Shown here: positions 8,728 through 18,585 of the stretch, in pieces | How the letters are laid out: each line of letters begins with the position of its first letter | Numbering within the stretch: the stretch's first letter is position 1 | Assembly (NCBI GenBank): GCA_013407085.1 | Contig: JACCGJ010019961.1 | Span: 1-64,000, forward strand | From: Atriophallophorus winterbourni | Lineage: Eukaryota > Platyhelminthes > Trematoda > Plagiorchiida > Microphallidae | Direction: 5' to 3' | DNA length: 64,000 nucleotides | Position numbers and translations under genes: made by a program | Notes under the pieces: model-generated | Told to the model about the DNA's origin: nothing | Database searches by the model: none | The model's input: the letters and a program-made list of their open reading frames with translations, nothing else

Positions 8728-9084
8728 CTTGACTTGACTTAATCCCTTGAGTTCCTGGAGGAACATAGGGCCTCGGCAACTTGTCTCCACTTTGGTCTGT
8801 CCATAGCAGCCAGTTTGATCTCGCTCCAGTTAAGTACACACTTGCGGATCTCCTCTTCACACGAGCGCTTCCAAGATAGCCTTGGGCGTCCGACCCGTCT
8901 CTTCCCGATTGGGTTCCATACCAGAGCATGACGCGTGATGTCATCATTAGGTTTCCGCAAAGTATGCCCAACCCATCTCCACTTTCTTCTACTGATCTGC
9001 TGGGCGATCGGGTCCTCAGCAGCAATCTGCCACAGGTCTTGATTCCTTATCTTTTCTGGCCATTTTACCCCAATAATTCGACGG
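8728..9084 (-). mobile_element. 5'-truncated RTE-like LINE fragment with 9-bp target-site duplication
   Basis: 357 bp flanked by the direct repeat AGGTGGAAA (8719-8727 and 9085-9093). On the minus strand it encodes the C-terminus of a LINE protein: RWVGHT-like, then RKPNDDITRHALVWNP, GKRRVGRP and a final MDRPKWR segment. It ends in a short AAGTC repeat. This is a different family from the intact LINE. It inserted beside the CUGAUGA box of an HHR-B motif. Confidence 0.85.
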
Positions 9085-9390
9085 AGGTGGAAACAGTGAG
9101 ATTAAATTCAGTGGGCCTTGAAACAAAGGATAAATTATGAACAAGGTTAGAGTTGAATTTTTCCTATACATAGGGTTCGTACAACGAAACACGATGTTCA
9201 AACTGAGAATCACGTAGTGATTCGTGATTAAGCTTTCAAGGCGATTATGGATTACCAAAGTTATGCGTTGCTCACGTCGCCCGCACTTACACACCACGAT
9301 TGGTTTCTGGCTCTTTGCCGTCATCAGGTGGACGCAGTAAGATTAGGTTCATTAAGACTTGAAGCAGTATATAATTGGTTACATTTATGT
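9085..9390 (-). repeat. HHR-B unit, right part
   Basis: Continues the 240-bp unit after the LINE fragment. The motif at 9292-9334 (minus strand) keeps CUGAUGA, helix II and GAAA, but helix III reads ACCAAUC and pairs poorly. Confidence 0.75.
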
Positions 9391-9407
9391 CGTTCATGGT
9401 TAAATAT

Positions 9408-9700
9408 GAAAATAAATGCGAAGGCGTTTTCTTATTTGCAATCTGTAAATATACACTTTCTCAAACGAAAGTTATCAAAGCTGACTTTGGTTTCTGGCAA
9501 AGCAATACTAAACATTATGTAATTTTGTATTTTACCATCCAACACCGTCGATTGTCGTTCTCTCTGGAGTTTATTATTTGAGTTAACAATGAAATCCTCA
9601 AACACGACAATACCGGAATTTAGTGAAGCTTCGGTGTTTGCATTACTAAAGTTCCGGTTAGGTTTCTTCGAAGTTTATGGATGGCGCGTGACCAGAGATC
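9408..9700 (+). repeat. Unclassified interspersed repeat, copy 1
   Basis: Shares several stretches with 14712-14815 (same strand) and with 14990-15300 (opposite strand), for example AATGCGAAG.., GAAGCTTCGGT and CGTCGATTG. No coding potential, RNA boxes or termini recognised. Confidence 0.45.
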
Positions 9701-10170
9701 GCTGCGCACGGAAAACTGTGCTCAGTACATCGGAATGTATATCAAAACAATACCCACAATGAGTAACTTTCAGGTCAACAGTGGCACTCACATTCGTGGG
9801 CATAACAATGTGGTGTACGAATCTAATTTCGTTGGATATGTGCAAATTGCAAGTGCAAAACTAAGTTTTAAATTGAAGATTTTCTATTGGATTTGATCGA
9901 ACGTTTTGATAAATTACTTGAAAATTATTAGATTCAAAGAATTGTGTCTAAAGATGGGATACCATTTTGTTTCGTTTCGTCGTTGTATTGCAAGTAGATA
10001 TCAGTATAAAACAGACACAATTAGTGTAACAACGAAGCTGTCTTTTTAAATATTCTCACATAAAAATTAGCATATAAAGAACAATGGTGCGAACTTTTTG
10101 CCTTTTAGATCAGCTTAAATACACCATGAACAACACACGATTTCTTATGTTCAACATAATGAATGATAGC
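9700..10170. other. No recognisable feature
   Basis: A short open frame at 9681-9896 has no recognisable domain. No RNA gene or repeat edge is apparent. Confidence 0.4.
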
Positions 10171-10590
10171 ATAATTCCAATGCTAACGAAGAAAAAAAAC
10201 CCGACAGTGAAAGAGAAGATGCATCACATGTTCTTGTATAAACATTAGATAAATGGTCGTATTCCGAACGATGTAATGTATAGTGGGCCTGAATAAGAAA
10301 GTAGACCATTTGTCAGACAGCCGTTAGGTTACAAAGACATCAAAATTATGTAGCATTTACCTCATGAGTTGGCAAATAGTTGCTCCTGATCGCACACATC
10401 TGAGGCATTGTGTAAAACTACGTTTATAAGCAATGGAACAGATTGAGCTTTAATTGCTGCAATGAAACTAATCATCCTGAATCACGCTGTTTAATCATTA
10501 GAGAAGCCGCGAAACATGAAAAGACCGTGTGATGATGATCCGCAATAATGAGAGACATCGACCGAATTAGGCAAATGTAACTTTCGAAAC
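10170..10590 (+). mobile_element. Relic of the intact-LINE family, 3' end
   Basis: Decayed homology to about 42940-43380, including the GGTCGTATTCCGAA stretch and the segment before the zinc finger. It peters out near the 3' UTR. No open frame. Confidence 0.7.
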
Positions 10591-11470
10591 CATTTGCATT
10601 AATATAGGATGAAAAATGTTTGTTTGTTCAATCGACAGCATATATCTTACCACCTGCTACAATATTGCATTAAGCAGCGAAGTTCACATACGTTCAGTTA
10701 TTTTTGTGACTACCTTGATTATTATGCTTTATTAATTTAAATCCTATCGATCAGCTTGATGTCGTTCATTATGCTTAAGCTTGAACTGAGTAATCCGCTT
10801 CCTGGTGGAGTTCGATGAGCAAATTCGAGTTATCAACTACTCATTAGTGTCATGTCTCATCACATTTTTAAGAGAAGTCCCGATTCACGATTCAAGAATT
10901 TAGGGTAGAAAAGCTTGTATCTGTACACAACCACAAAATATTCGTCTGTTATTATATATATATATATTATATCTATATATTATTATATAGATATATAGGT
11001 AGTTATGAGCATGGGGAATGTTTCACAGATAAATATTCGAAAATTAGCTGAAGCGTACCCAGCATGCGGCTAGATCAGTGGTATATAAATACGCACTCGT
11101 TCCTATTTTCAATATTTCCACTAACCAGAATGCCTATATCCATTTTCTTTATTGTTCATTCCAATTGACGTGACTCTAGGTTGTAGGAGAATGGGAAATC
11201 ATTGCATATTTTTATATTTCGCAATTTTGGATTCAAATGAAATCTTGTTTTGCTATGACGAATTGTTCAATAAATTCAAATAGTTGTGGCAGATTAAAGT
11301 CTCTAACAATCAGTAATTGCCGACTGCATTGTGTATCAAAGTACTGCATTGCTTTAAGGCGGTTTCTCCGAAACAAAGTCGTGTTTTGAATAGAGAGCTC
11401 GCGATCATTATTTGGAACCAGGTCTTATTTGTTTACGTGAGGATGGGTGAGTTTGAGTACATGAATATCT
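10590..11470. other. No gene; TA-rich microsatellite at about 10948-10999
   Basis: Contains a dinucleotide TA tract followed by an imperfect palindrome of TATATCTA/TAGATATA type. Nothing else recognised. Confidence 0.5.
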
Positions 11471-12290
11471 CACCGGGATTTACACGATTTTTATAATCCG
11501 TGTCTCGTTCGATTGAGAAAGCCGTGATTCATTATTTTGTTTCGGTGTAGAATGTCCGGGATCACTAATTATGATATATTTCTGGAAATTCCTATGAACT
11601 ATAACCCAGAATGCAAACACACTATTTGTAATGGTGTTACTGTATTTCACAAACCGAAGCAGTGTTAGTGTGTTTGCGAACAGAAAGAAGAGCCACACTG
11701 CGTTCGTCAATTTTATCTCCATTGTTTGAATAACCTTTTTCTCCCCAGAAAGCAATATCAGCATGTATGCGGCATTTAGTCTCTAAACAAGTAAACAACA
11801 TTTAAGATTTCAGAAAAAGTCCTACATATATTTTTGGCTTTCAATAGCTCATACCTATCATTCAACAAAGCTCATGCCATTGTTTAATGTCGTGAGTTCG
11901 ACTACTTGAGAAAAGTAACTGTTTAAGTGTTCAGCCTCAAGCGAATTTCCTTTTGCGTAGCGAAAAATCTTGTGAAGTTACAGGATGTAGTGTTTGATAT
12001 AGGTTGCTTTCACGCTAGCTGTGTTGTTGTTGGTAATTACCCGCGAATTTAACGTTTTCTCTAACGTTTGAGAAACCTTCTCTAAGTATTTGATGCGATC
12101 TTCTAGGTTTTCTGGTTTTGATACAAAGTTCTCGATGCCTTTTACCCGCTTTGTTGCGCAAAAACTGCACATAATTCCGACACATGGAATTCTAGCATTA
12201 TTATTCAAGGCAACTGTCTCTTTAGTAAAACCTTTACGCAAGAAGTGTGTATTTTGCGGAACGCAAATAAAACATGACTAGTTTGATTTT
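11470..12290 (-). pseudogene. CR1 ORF1 relic
   Basis: The frame at 12241-11978 has paired cysteines followed by a coiled-coil-like LEDRIKYLEKVSQTLEKTL, resembling the zinc-finger-plus-coiled-coil part at 46542-46790. The frame at 11764-11480 contains IKLTNAVWLFFLFANTLT, matching the CR1 ORF1 relic at 17721-17775, and ends with an HSTP..ESRL..SNET segment like that near 18420-18465. Several frame breaks. Confidence 0.6.
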
Positions 12291-13719
12291 ACTTGAACTC
12301 ACTTTTTGCAACTTTTACACATATCGCGCGTATTTTTCTATGGTCCTGAGTTCCTATGGCAGTTGAGGTCAAGGTTATATGAGTTTAGAAAGATTCCAAG
12401 AAGAAGAAGAAACGAATAGCCTTAAAAAGATGAAATTTGTGAGGTTAGTGTGAGAGCGTATCACAATGTATTAGATGCGAATTATCCGGTGATACAGTCG
12501 TGGTGTCCGTATATTTGATCTCAAACACACGGAACCCGTTTTTGTTGAATCCAACATAAAATGATCTTCCGAATTACCGCGGCATCGAGCAATATCCATA
12601 TTAGGGTGCGAACCCGAAGCTTTTCAACCGTGCTAGATTAATCCAGACATATAATCTGTCTCGTTTTGTTGTACGGCGAGTATCCACCCACGTTTTCTTC
12701 ATTGATTAAAATATCAAAAATTTATAAAAAAAACATCAAACGTGTTTTGCCACTATTGAAAATCGGCTTATGAAGAAGAAGAAGAAGAAGAAGAAGAAAA
12801 GAACTTTATTCGTTAAAACGAATTTTCAGTTAATCAAAAAAACACAGAATTTCAACACGAATAAGGGGGACGTCAAAATTTGATGGGAAAATTTGAGATT
12901 GCTAGTCACATTCAAAATCAAAACAGTTTCGGTTCCGTCTGCAGGCATGTATGAGTTTTCTTTCGCATTATTCCGACCGGCGCAGCAAATTCCCCATCCT
13001 TCAAAAAATAAAAATATTGCGCAGCGTTTAAAGCGTGCGGGGCATCAAACGTCCTTTGTTTACATGTTCACAACATGTTAAAACGTTTGAAAAACAAAAG
13101 CTTTCGTGTTGACTGAAAAAAAATAAAAATGCATGGAAACATTAATTTTGAGTATTGTATTGTATTAATTGTGAATACCAGTTTCCTCAAATGATACCCT
13201 GCATGAGTTCCAGTAGTCTAAATCATCTGAATGGTTTGAAATTTAGGATCATCTTGAAAATTTGGCTAAAATTTTCAATGTTTTGAGAGCTGGCCTTATA
13301 TTAGATAATGATGAGACCAACGCGTTAGGTAACGAAATGTTGTTGAAATTTGTAAATCAATGAAAATCCCTAATTCAATGAAAGTTATTGATATTATTTT
13401 CACTAAAGTCATTAGAGAAATAGTTTTTTATGATTTTGCAGAATGATAGATTCAGTTGACTTATAGACTTTGCTCAAGATTGCGTATTGGCAATGATGCC
13501 CTTGACCACGAGTTCCTCGGTCTACTTTATGTTAAATCGATCAATTTCAGCATAGCCGGGTTACTGATGTGCTTCCTTTCAGGCATTGACTATTCGGTTC
13601 AAGGTTATCAGTAATGCAGCTACGCTGATCCTTCTACGCGTTGGCATTATCCCGGTTTTGCATGATCATGATTATATGTATGCTCGTATTGACGGTCAAG
13701 GTGTACGTTTTACATTTGC
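12291..13719. other. No gene; GAA tract and LINE 3' tail fragment at 12772-12870
   Basis: A GAA trinucleotide run (12772-12799) is followed by about 60 bp (AACTTTATTCG, AACGAATTTTCAG) that also follows a GAA run at 17778-17830. This fits the 3' end of a minus-strand LINE with a TTC tail. The 13460-13719 part resembles LINE sequence only weakly. Confidence 0.45.
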
Positions 13720-14455
13720 GTATGTTTGAAGGTATTTGATTTTGTTGAACCTCGTGATTCAGGACATCTAAATCCTCTTGGAGCTGACGAAATTATCTTG
13801 CTGATTCCTAAAATCTGTGCTTTTAATTTGTGTACGCATCTCATCTATTTGTTGAACATCTATTTAACCCAAAGTTTTGTTCCCTGTGATTCAAAGAAGG
13901 GCATCATTACCCCGATCTACAAAGGAGGAAACCGTTTCGAAGTAACCGAATATAGACCAGTAACACTACTACCGGTGATCCCTAAAGTGATAGATCGCCT
14001 CGTAGCAAACAGCGTCACAAAACATCTGACAGACAATTGCTTGCTCGCAGTCAAACAACACGGCTTTAGAAAGAGACAATTTTGCCTTTCAAACCTTTTG
14101 CACGTCATCAATGCCTGGATACAAGTTGTAGACAAAGGTCTCAACATACACGCTTGTTATCTTGATATGTCAAAAGCATTCGATCGTGTCAACCACAGTC
14201 TGTTACTACAAAATACGGAGCTATGTGTAATCAAGTGTTCATTACTGACCTGGTTTGAGGATTATCTTCGCGACCGTGACATTCGAGTAATGGTTGATTA
14301 GGCTTTGTCACGACCTATTACAGTAAAAAGTGTGGTGCTGAGGGATGAGTGCTTGCACCAATTAATTTACTGATGTATGTCAATAACTTATTTAAACTCG
14401 TTCGCTGCAATATCTTGTTATTTGCGGGTGACATGATTCCGGAACTGCGCAGTAA
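13720..14455 (+). pseudogene. CR1-like LINE RT relic
   Basis: The frame 13726-14301 covers RT fingers and palm: ITPIYKGGNRFEVTEYRPVTLL, then a HGFRKR segment, then CYLDMSKAFDRVNH with the first catalytic Asp intact. It stops at 14300. A second frame resumes with MYVNNL and LLFAGD, where the usual FADD has its first Asp replaced by Gly. It ends in an HHR-B fragment. Confidence 0.8.
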
Positions 14456-14479
14456 GCAAAAAATCCCGTTTTTATTACC

Positions 14480-14690
14480 AAACAGCCAGTGGAGACTAAA
14501 GGATGAAGATGTGGCAACACTTTACTTTGGTCATACATAAGCGACTTGATTGCTTGACCAAGAATCACTTTGTGATTCTGTGTAGGAACATCGTGGTTCG
14601 TTGCACGAACCCTATGTAACAGTGGCATCAAAGTAAAAAAATTTTTACTACTTCACCACTGTTCCAAGGATCTTTGCAACTGATTTTACG
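14480..14690 (+). repeat. HHR-B fragment (opposite orientation to the arrays)
   Basis: Matches the 240-bp unit, here with the ribozyme sense on the plus strand. CAAACAGCCAG of the motif remains but the GAAACCGGUA part is deleted, so no ribozyme forms. Confidence 0.65.
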
Positions 14691-14711
14691 TGAAGTGTGC
14701 TATAAGATAAA

Positions 14712-15300
14712 TATGATAATGAATGCGAAGTCTTTCTTCAATTTGCAATCAAAACATCTATAATCATTTTATCTAAAGCAATGAAGACTGACTGTGTTAT
14801 CCTAGCAATGAAATACCAATCATTAGGAAGTTTTTCATTTAACCATTTAACATCATCATCATTATCATCCTACGTCCAATAATTGGACTGTTTGTCACAG
14901 AAAGTAGATTGAAATGTAAAAACTTCAGTTTAACGAAAGTCAACCAATGCTATCATATCAAGCATTACCGCAAAACTAGCACACATTTTCGGTACATAGC
15001 CTCGATCAATTTTACAATCATAAAACAAGCGCCCTCAATACAATTCGTACAAATCCCGAAGGGAATTCTCGTCATGCTAAACCGAAGCTTCACTCACTTC
15101 GGGTAGAGTCCTGTTCGAAGATTTCATTGCCAACTCAAAAAAATTCACATGGAACGTCAATCGACAGTGTTGAATGATTAAATGTGACGTAGACTAAAGA
15201 TTGTTGTTGCATTGATAGGAGACCATAGTCAGCTTTAATTGCTTTTGGTAAAGAAATTATATATTTTTAGATTGAAAAGCGAAAAAATACTTCGGATTCA
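14712..15300. repeat. Unclassified interspersed repeat, inverted pair
   Basis: 14712-14815 (plus) and 14990-15300 (minus) are diverged copies of the repeat at 9408-9700, facing each other. Between them is a CATCAT-rich stretch (about 14850-14870). The span 15300-15527 after it shows nothing recognisable. Confidence 0.45.
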
Positions 15301-15527
15301 TGATCATATTTCTCTTACAGCCAATTTCATCCTGATCGACGTAAACAAAACTAATCCTATGTATTGCTTCCGGCCGGTGTGCTTCGTAAGCCCTCTGGAT
15401 GCTTCATAATTGGGAATAACTTGTCCATTTTCATACAGATAACTCAGACAAACAGAAATCATGTAGTATATTATTTGAGGGAACTGGTCTTCAAAGACAT
15501 TAATCGCGGCAATAATCCCAAACGACC

Positions 15528-17225
15528 CATCCTTTACACTGCACTACCGGTTTCTCGCTGTTTGCCATCGTCAGGTGGAGACAGTAAGATCAGTTTCAGT
15601 GAGTCTAGAAACAGTGGATAAATGGTAAAGAAGGTTATACTTGAATGCCACTGTTGCATAGTGTTCCTCAAACGGACCACAATGTTTAAACGCAGAATCA
15701 CAAAGTAATTCGTGGTGAAGTACTCAAAGCGATTATAGAAGACCAAAGTAATATGTTGCTCACATCCCCCGAACTTACACTCCACTACCGGCTTCTGGCT
15801 CTTTGCCTTCATCAGGTGGAGATAGTAAGATTAGGATCAGTGAGCGTTGAAACAGTGGATAAATGGTAAACAAGGTTATACTTAAATGGCATTGCTGCAT
15901 TGGAATCGTGCAACGAATCACGATGTTCTCACAGAGAATCACATAGTGATTCGTGGTCGAGCACTCAAGGCGCTTATGGATGACATAAGTAATATGATGC
16001 TCAGATCCCCGAACTTACACACCACTACCGGTTTCTGGCTGTTTGCCGTCATCAGGTGGATAAAGTAATATTATTTTCAATGAGACTTGAAACAGTGGCT
16101 AAATTGTAAACAAGGTTTTACGTAAAAGCCACTGTTACATATATTTCTTACAACGAACAACGATGTTTAAGCACAGAATCACGTAGTGATTCGTGTTCCA
16201 GCTCCGGAGGCGCCTGAATATAATCAAAGTAATGCTTCGCACGCATCATTCGCAGTTACACACCACTACCGGTATCTGGCTGTTTGCCGTCATAAGGTGG
16301 ATACTGTAAAATCAGTTTTAATGAGCCTTGAAACAGCTGATAAATGCTGAACAAGGTTATACTTGAATGCTACTGTTACACAGCGTTCCTACAACGGACG
16401 AGATGTTCAAACTCAGAAATACATAGTGATTCGTGGTTGAGCATTCGAGGCGATTAAGGATGACCAAAGAAATGTGTTGGTTACATCCCCGCAATAACAC
16501 TGCACTACGGGTTTCTGGCTGTTTGCTGTCATCTGGTTGGGACAATGAGATTGAGTTCAGTGAGCCTTGAAAACCGTAGATAAATCGTAAACAAGGTTAT
16601 ACTTGAATGCCACTGTTGTATATGGTTCGTACAAAGAACCGCTATGTTCGAACACAGAATCACATAGTGATTCGCTTAAAGCTCTTCAGAGCCGTATGGA
16701 TGCCCAAAGTCTCGTTTTGCTTGCATCAGTCGCAGTTACATATCACTCCTGGCTTCTGGTTGTTTGACCTCATCAGGTGGAGACAGAAAAACCAGTTTCA
16801 ATGAGCCTTGAAACAGTGGATAAATGCAGAACTAGGTTATATTGAATATCACTGTTACAGCGTTCCCACAACACACGAGATGTTCAAACTCAGAATCACA
16901 TAGTTTTTCGTGGTCGATTACTTTAGGCGCTTGCGGAGGACCAATATGATGTGTTGCTTATATATCTGCACTTACACACCACTATCGGTTGCTGGCTGTT
17001 TGCTGTCATCAGATTGGGACGGTGAGATTAGGTTCTGTGAGCCTTGAAATCGTGGATGAATTGTAAACAAAGTTGTACGTGGATGCCATTGGTGCATGTG
17101 GTTCGTACAACGAACACGATGTTCAAGCAAAGAATCACATAGTGATTCGTGGTCAAGCACTCGAGACGCTCATGGATGACCAAAGCAGTGTGTTGCTTAT
17201 ATCAGTCGCAGTTACATATTACTAC
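15528..17225 (-). repeat. HHR-B: tandem array of about seven 240-bp hammerhead units
   Basis: Seven direct copies with HHR motifs starting near 15541, 15783, 16022, 16263, 16502, 16743 and 16979 (spacing 237-242). Copies are more diverged from one another than those of HHR-A. The minus-strand motif is CCAC-CUGAUGA-CGGC-AAACA-GCC-A-GAAA-CCGGUA-GUGG. The helix I and III pairings are good, but the first helix II pair is a C:A mismatch. Isolated copies occur at 5375-5588, 8656-9390, 14480-14690 and 39294-39326. Confidence 0.85.
16022..16059 (-). ncRNA. Hammerhead ribozyme, best-preserved HHR-B copy
   Basis: Minus strand: helix I CCAC/GUGG, intact CUGAUGA, helix II GGC/GCC with loop AAACA, GAA, helix III ACC/GGU palindrome and a GUA cleavage triplet. 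The C:A mismatch at the base of helix II may lower activity. The other six motifs of the array have at least one core change (for example GAAG at 15783, CUUAUGA at 16263, CAGAUGA at 16502, GCAA at 16979); the 15541 copy keeps CUGACGA and GAAA. Confidence 0.65.
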
Positions 17226-17489
17226 CAGCTCTTTTGACTTGGTCTGGACCGATATCGTTCGGAAGATCTTCTTATGCTGAATTTAACAAGCTGTGCATCC
17301 TTTGTGCGAGATTGAATCTATAGTTAGCAGGACTGTGTTACTCGTTAATTTGCATCCAATACATTGCGATTCGTTCCCACATGAACCTCGCAAATTTCAT
17401 CTCCCAAACGTGAACCGATCGGTACGCCGGAAAAATCAGGGACACTTCTGTCGAGTAAAAGAACTCACGACATTGAACAATGGTACCAG

Positions 17490-17775
17490 TTGTGTTCAAT
17501 GATGGATATGAGCTCGTTACTGCCTGACTCAATAACCCGCCTAAGTCGGCACCTTAATTCTGCTTATCTTGACGAAACACGTTTACTGAGAATAACTCTC
17601 AAAAGCAAAAAAGAGATGGAAGACGTTCATTTAAACTCTTACTTGGTTCGTACATGTTCACAGAATAAATGTCGCATACATGCTGATATTCCTTGGTGGA
17701 GAGAAAAAGAAATTTAAACCATGAGTATAAATTTGACCCACGCAGTTTTGTTATTCTTGCTGTTCGCGGACACAT
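17490..17775 (+). pseudogene. CR1 ORF1 relic, first part
   Basis: Contains ITRLSRH, RLLRITLKSKKEMEDVHLN and HADIPWW, the family-conserved central block of CR1 ORF1 (compare 45484-46227). A stop follows WWREKEI; the next frame (NLTHAVLLFLLFADTL) continues the homology. Confidence 0.65.
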
Positions 17776-17777
17776 TA

Positions 17778-18200
17778 AAGAAGAAGAAGAAGAGAACGAC
17801 TTTATTCGTTTACACGAATTTTCAGAAATACATTGATTTCTCCACAAAATACAAATATCATAAAATGTATAAAGTGCAGCACAATGAAATGATGCTTGAG
17901 CTAATAAAGTGTCAGGTTACCATAGGCTAAACAAATGTGAGGCGAATTTGAAAAACAAATATTGGAGAATAACTGGAACATTTCAGCGTCATTTGAAAAA
18001 TTGTCAAGCGCTTCTTTAACTCCATAACAGCTTTCGACTGATCAACCATGTATCGAGCCAAGTATGGAACTAAAGAGTTTTTTTAAATTTGTTAGTTCTA
18101 GAATAGGGAATATCATAGTAACTTTGGGTGGAGAAAAAAGATTCACAAGAAGCAAGGCTTTTGTTCAGTGGATGTGAACAATCAGAAGAAATAGTTGTTT
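17778..18200 (-). mobile_element. LINE 3' end fragment with GAA/TTC tail inserted in CR1 ORF1
   Basis: A GAA run at 17778-17795 and the adjoining AACGACTTTATTCG and ACGAATTTTCAG match the tail fragment at 12772-12870. ORF1 homology stops before it and resumes near 18215. Precise right edge not determined. Confidence 0.5.
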
Positions 18201-18214
18201 CGTGAAGTGAAATA

Positions 18215-18535
18215 CAGCACCACGATTACAAACAGTGGCTCTACGTTGCCAACAGCATTGGAGCTAAGGTGTCAGTGGTGGACACTTTTCGAATATCTCG
18301 TTCACCAAAACCTCTATACGTAACATTTTCAACAAAAAGTATGATGGAATCAATTAGGGCTAACTGGGAATCAAACCATAGGAATCTACCAAAAGATGTC
18401 AGTATGAATGACCACAGACATTCTACGCCTTCAAAGGAACCACGGCTTCTACATTCAGACGAGACTCCAAATAGGAACACTGTGGCAATCCCGAAAAACG
18501 ACCGATGTCCGACTCTCGAAGGGTCGGACAAATAG
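18215..18535 (+). pseudogene. CR1 ORF1 relic, C-terminal part
   Basis: Holds SVVDTFRISRSPKPLYVTFST and a NHRNLPKDV segment, equivalent to VVVDTFRVPFSPKY..KPLKITFLT in the 45484-46227 copy. Confidence 0.65.
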
Positions 18536-18585
18536 ACAAGCTTTTAGCTCCATCACTGTAAACGAAAACCACAATTAATTGCCTA

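Noticed and set aside
15364..15621. 85-codon plus-strand frame as a gene next to the HHR-B array
   Set aside because: Half of it lies in the repeat unit and there is no recognisable domain.
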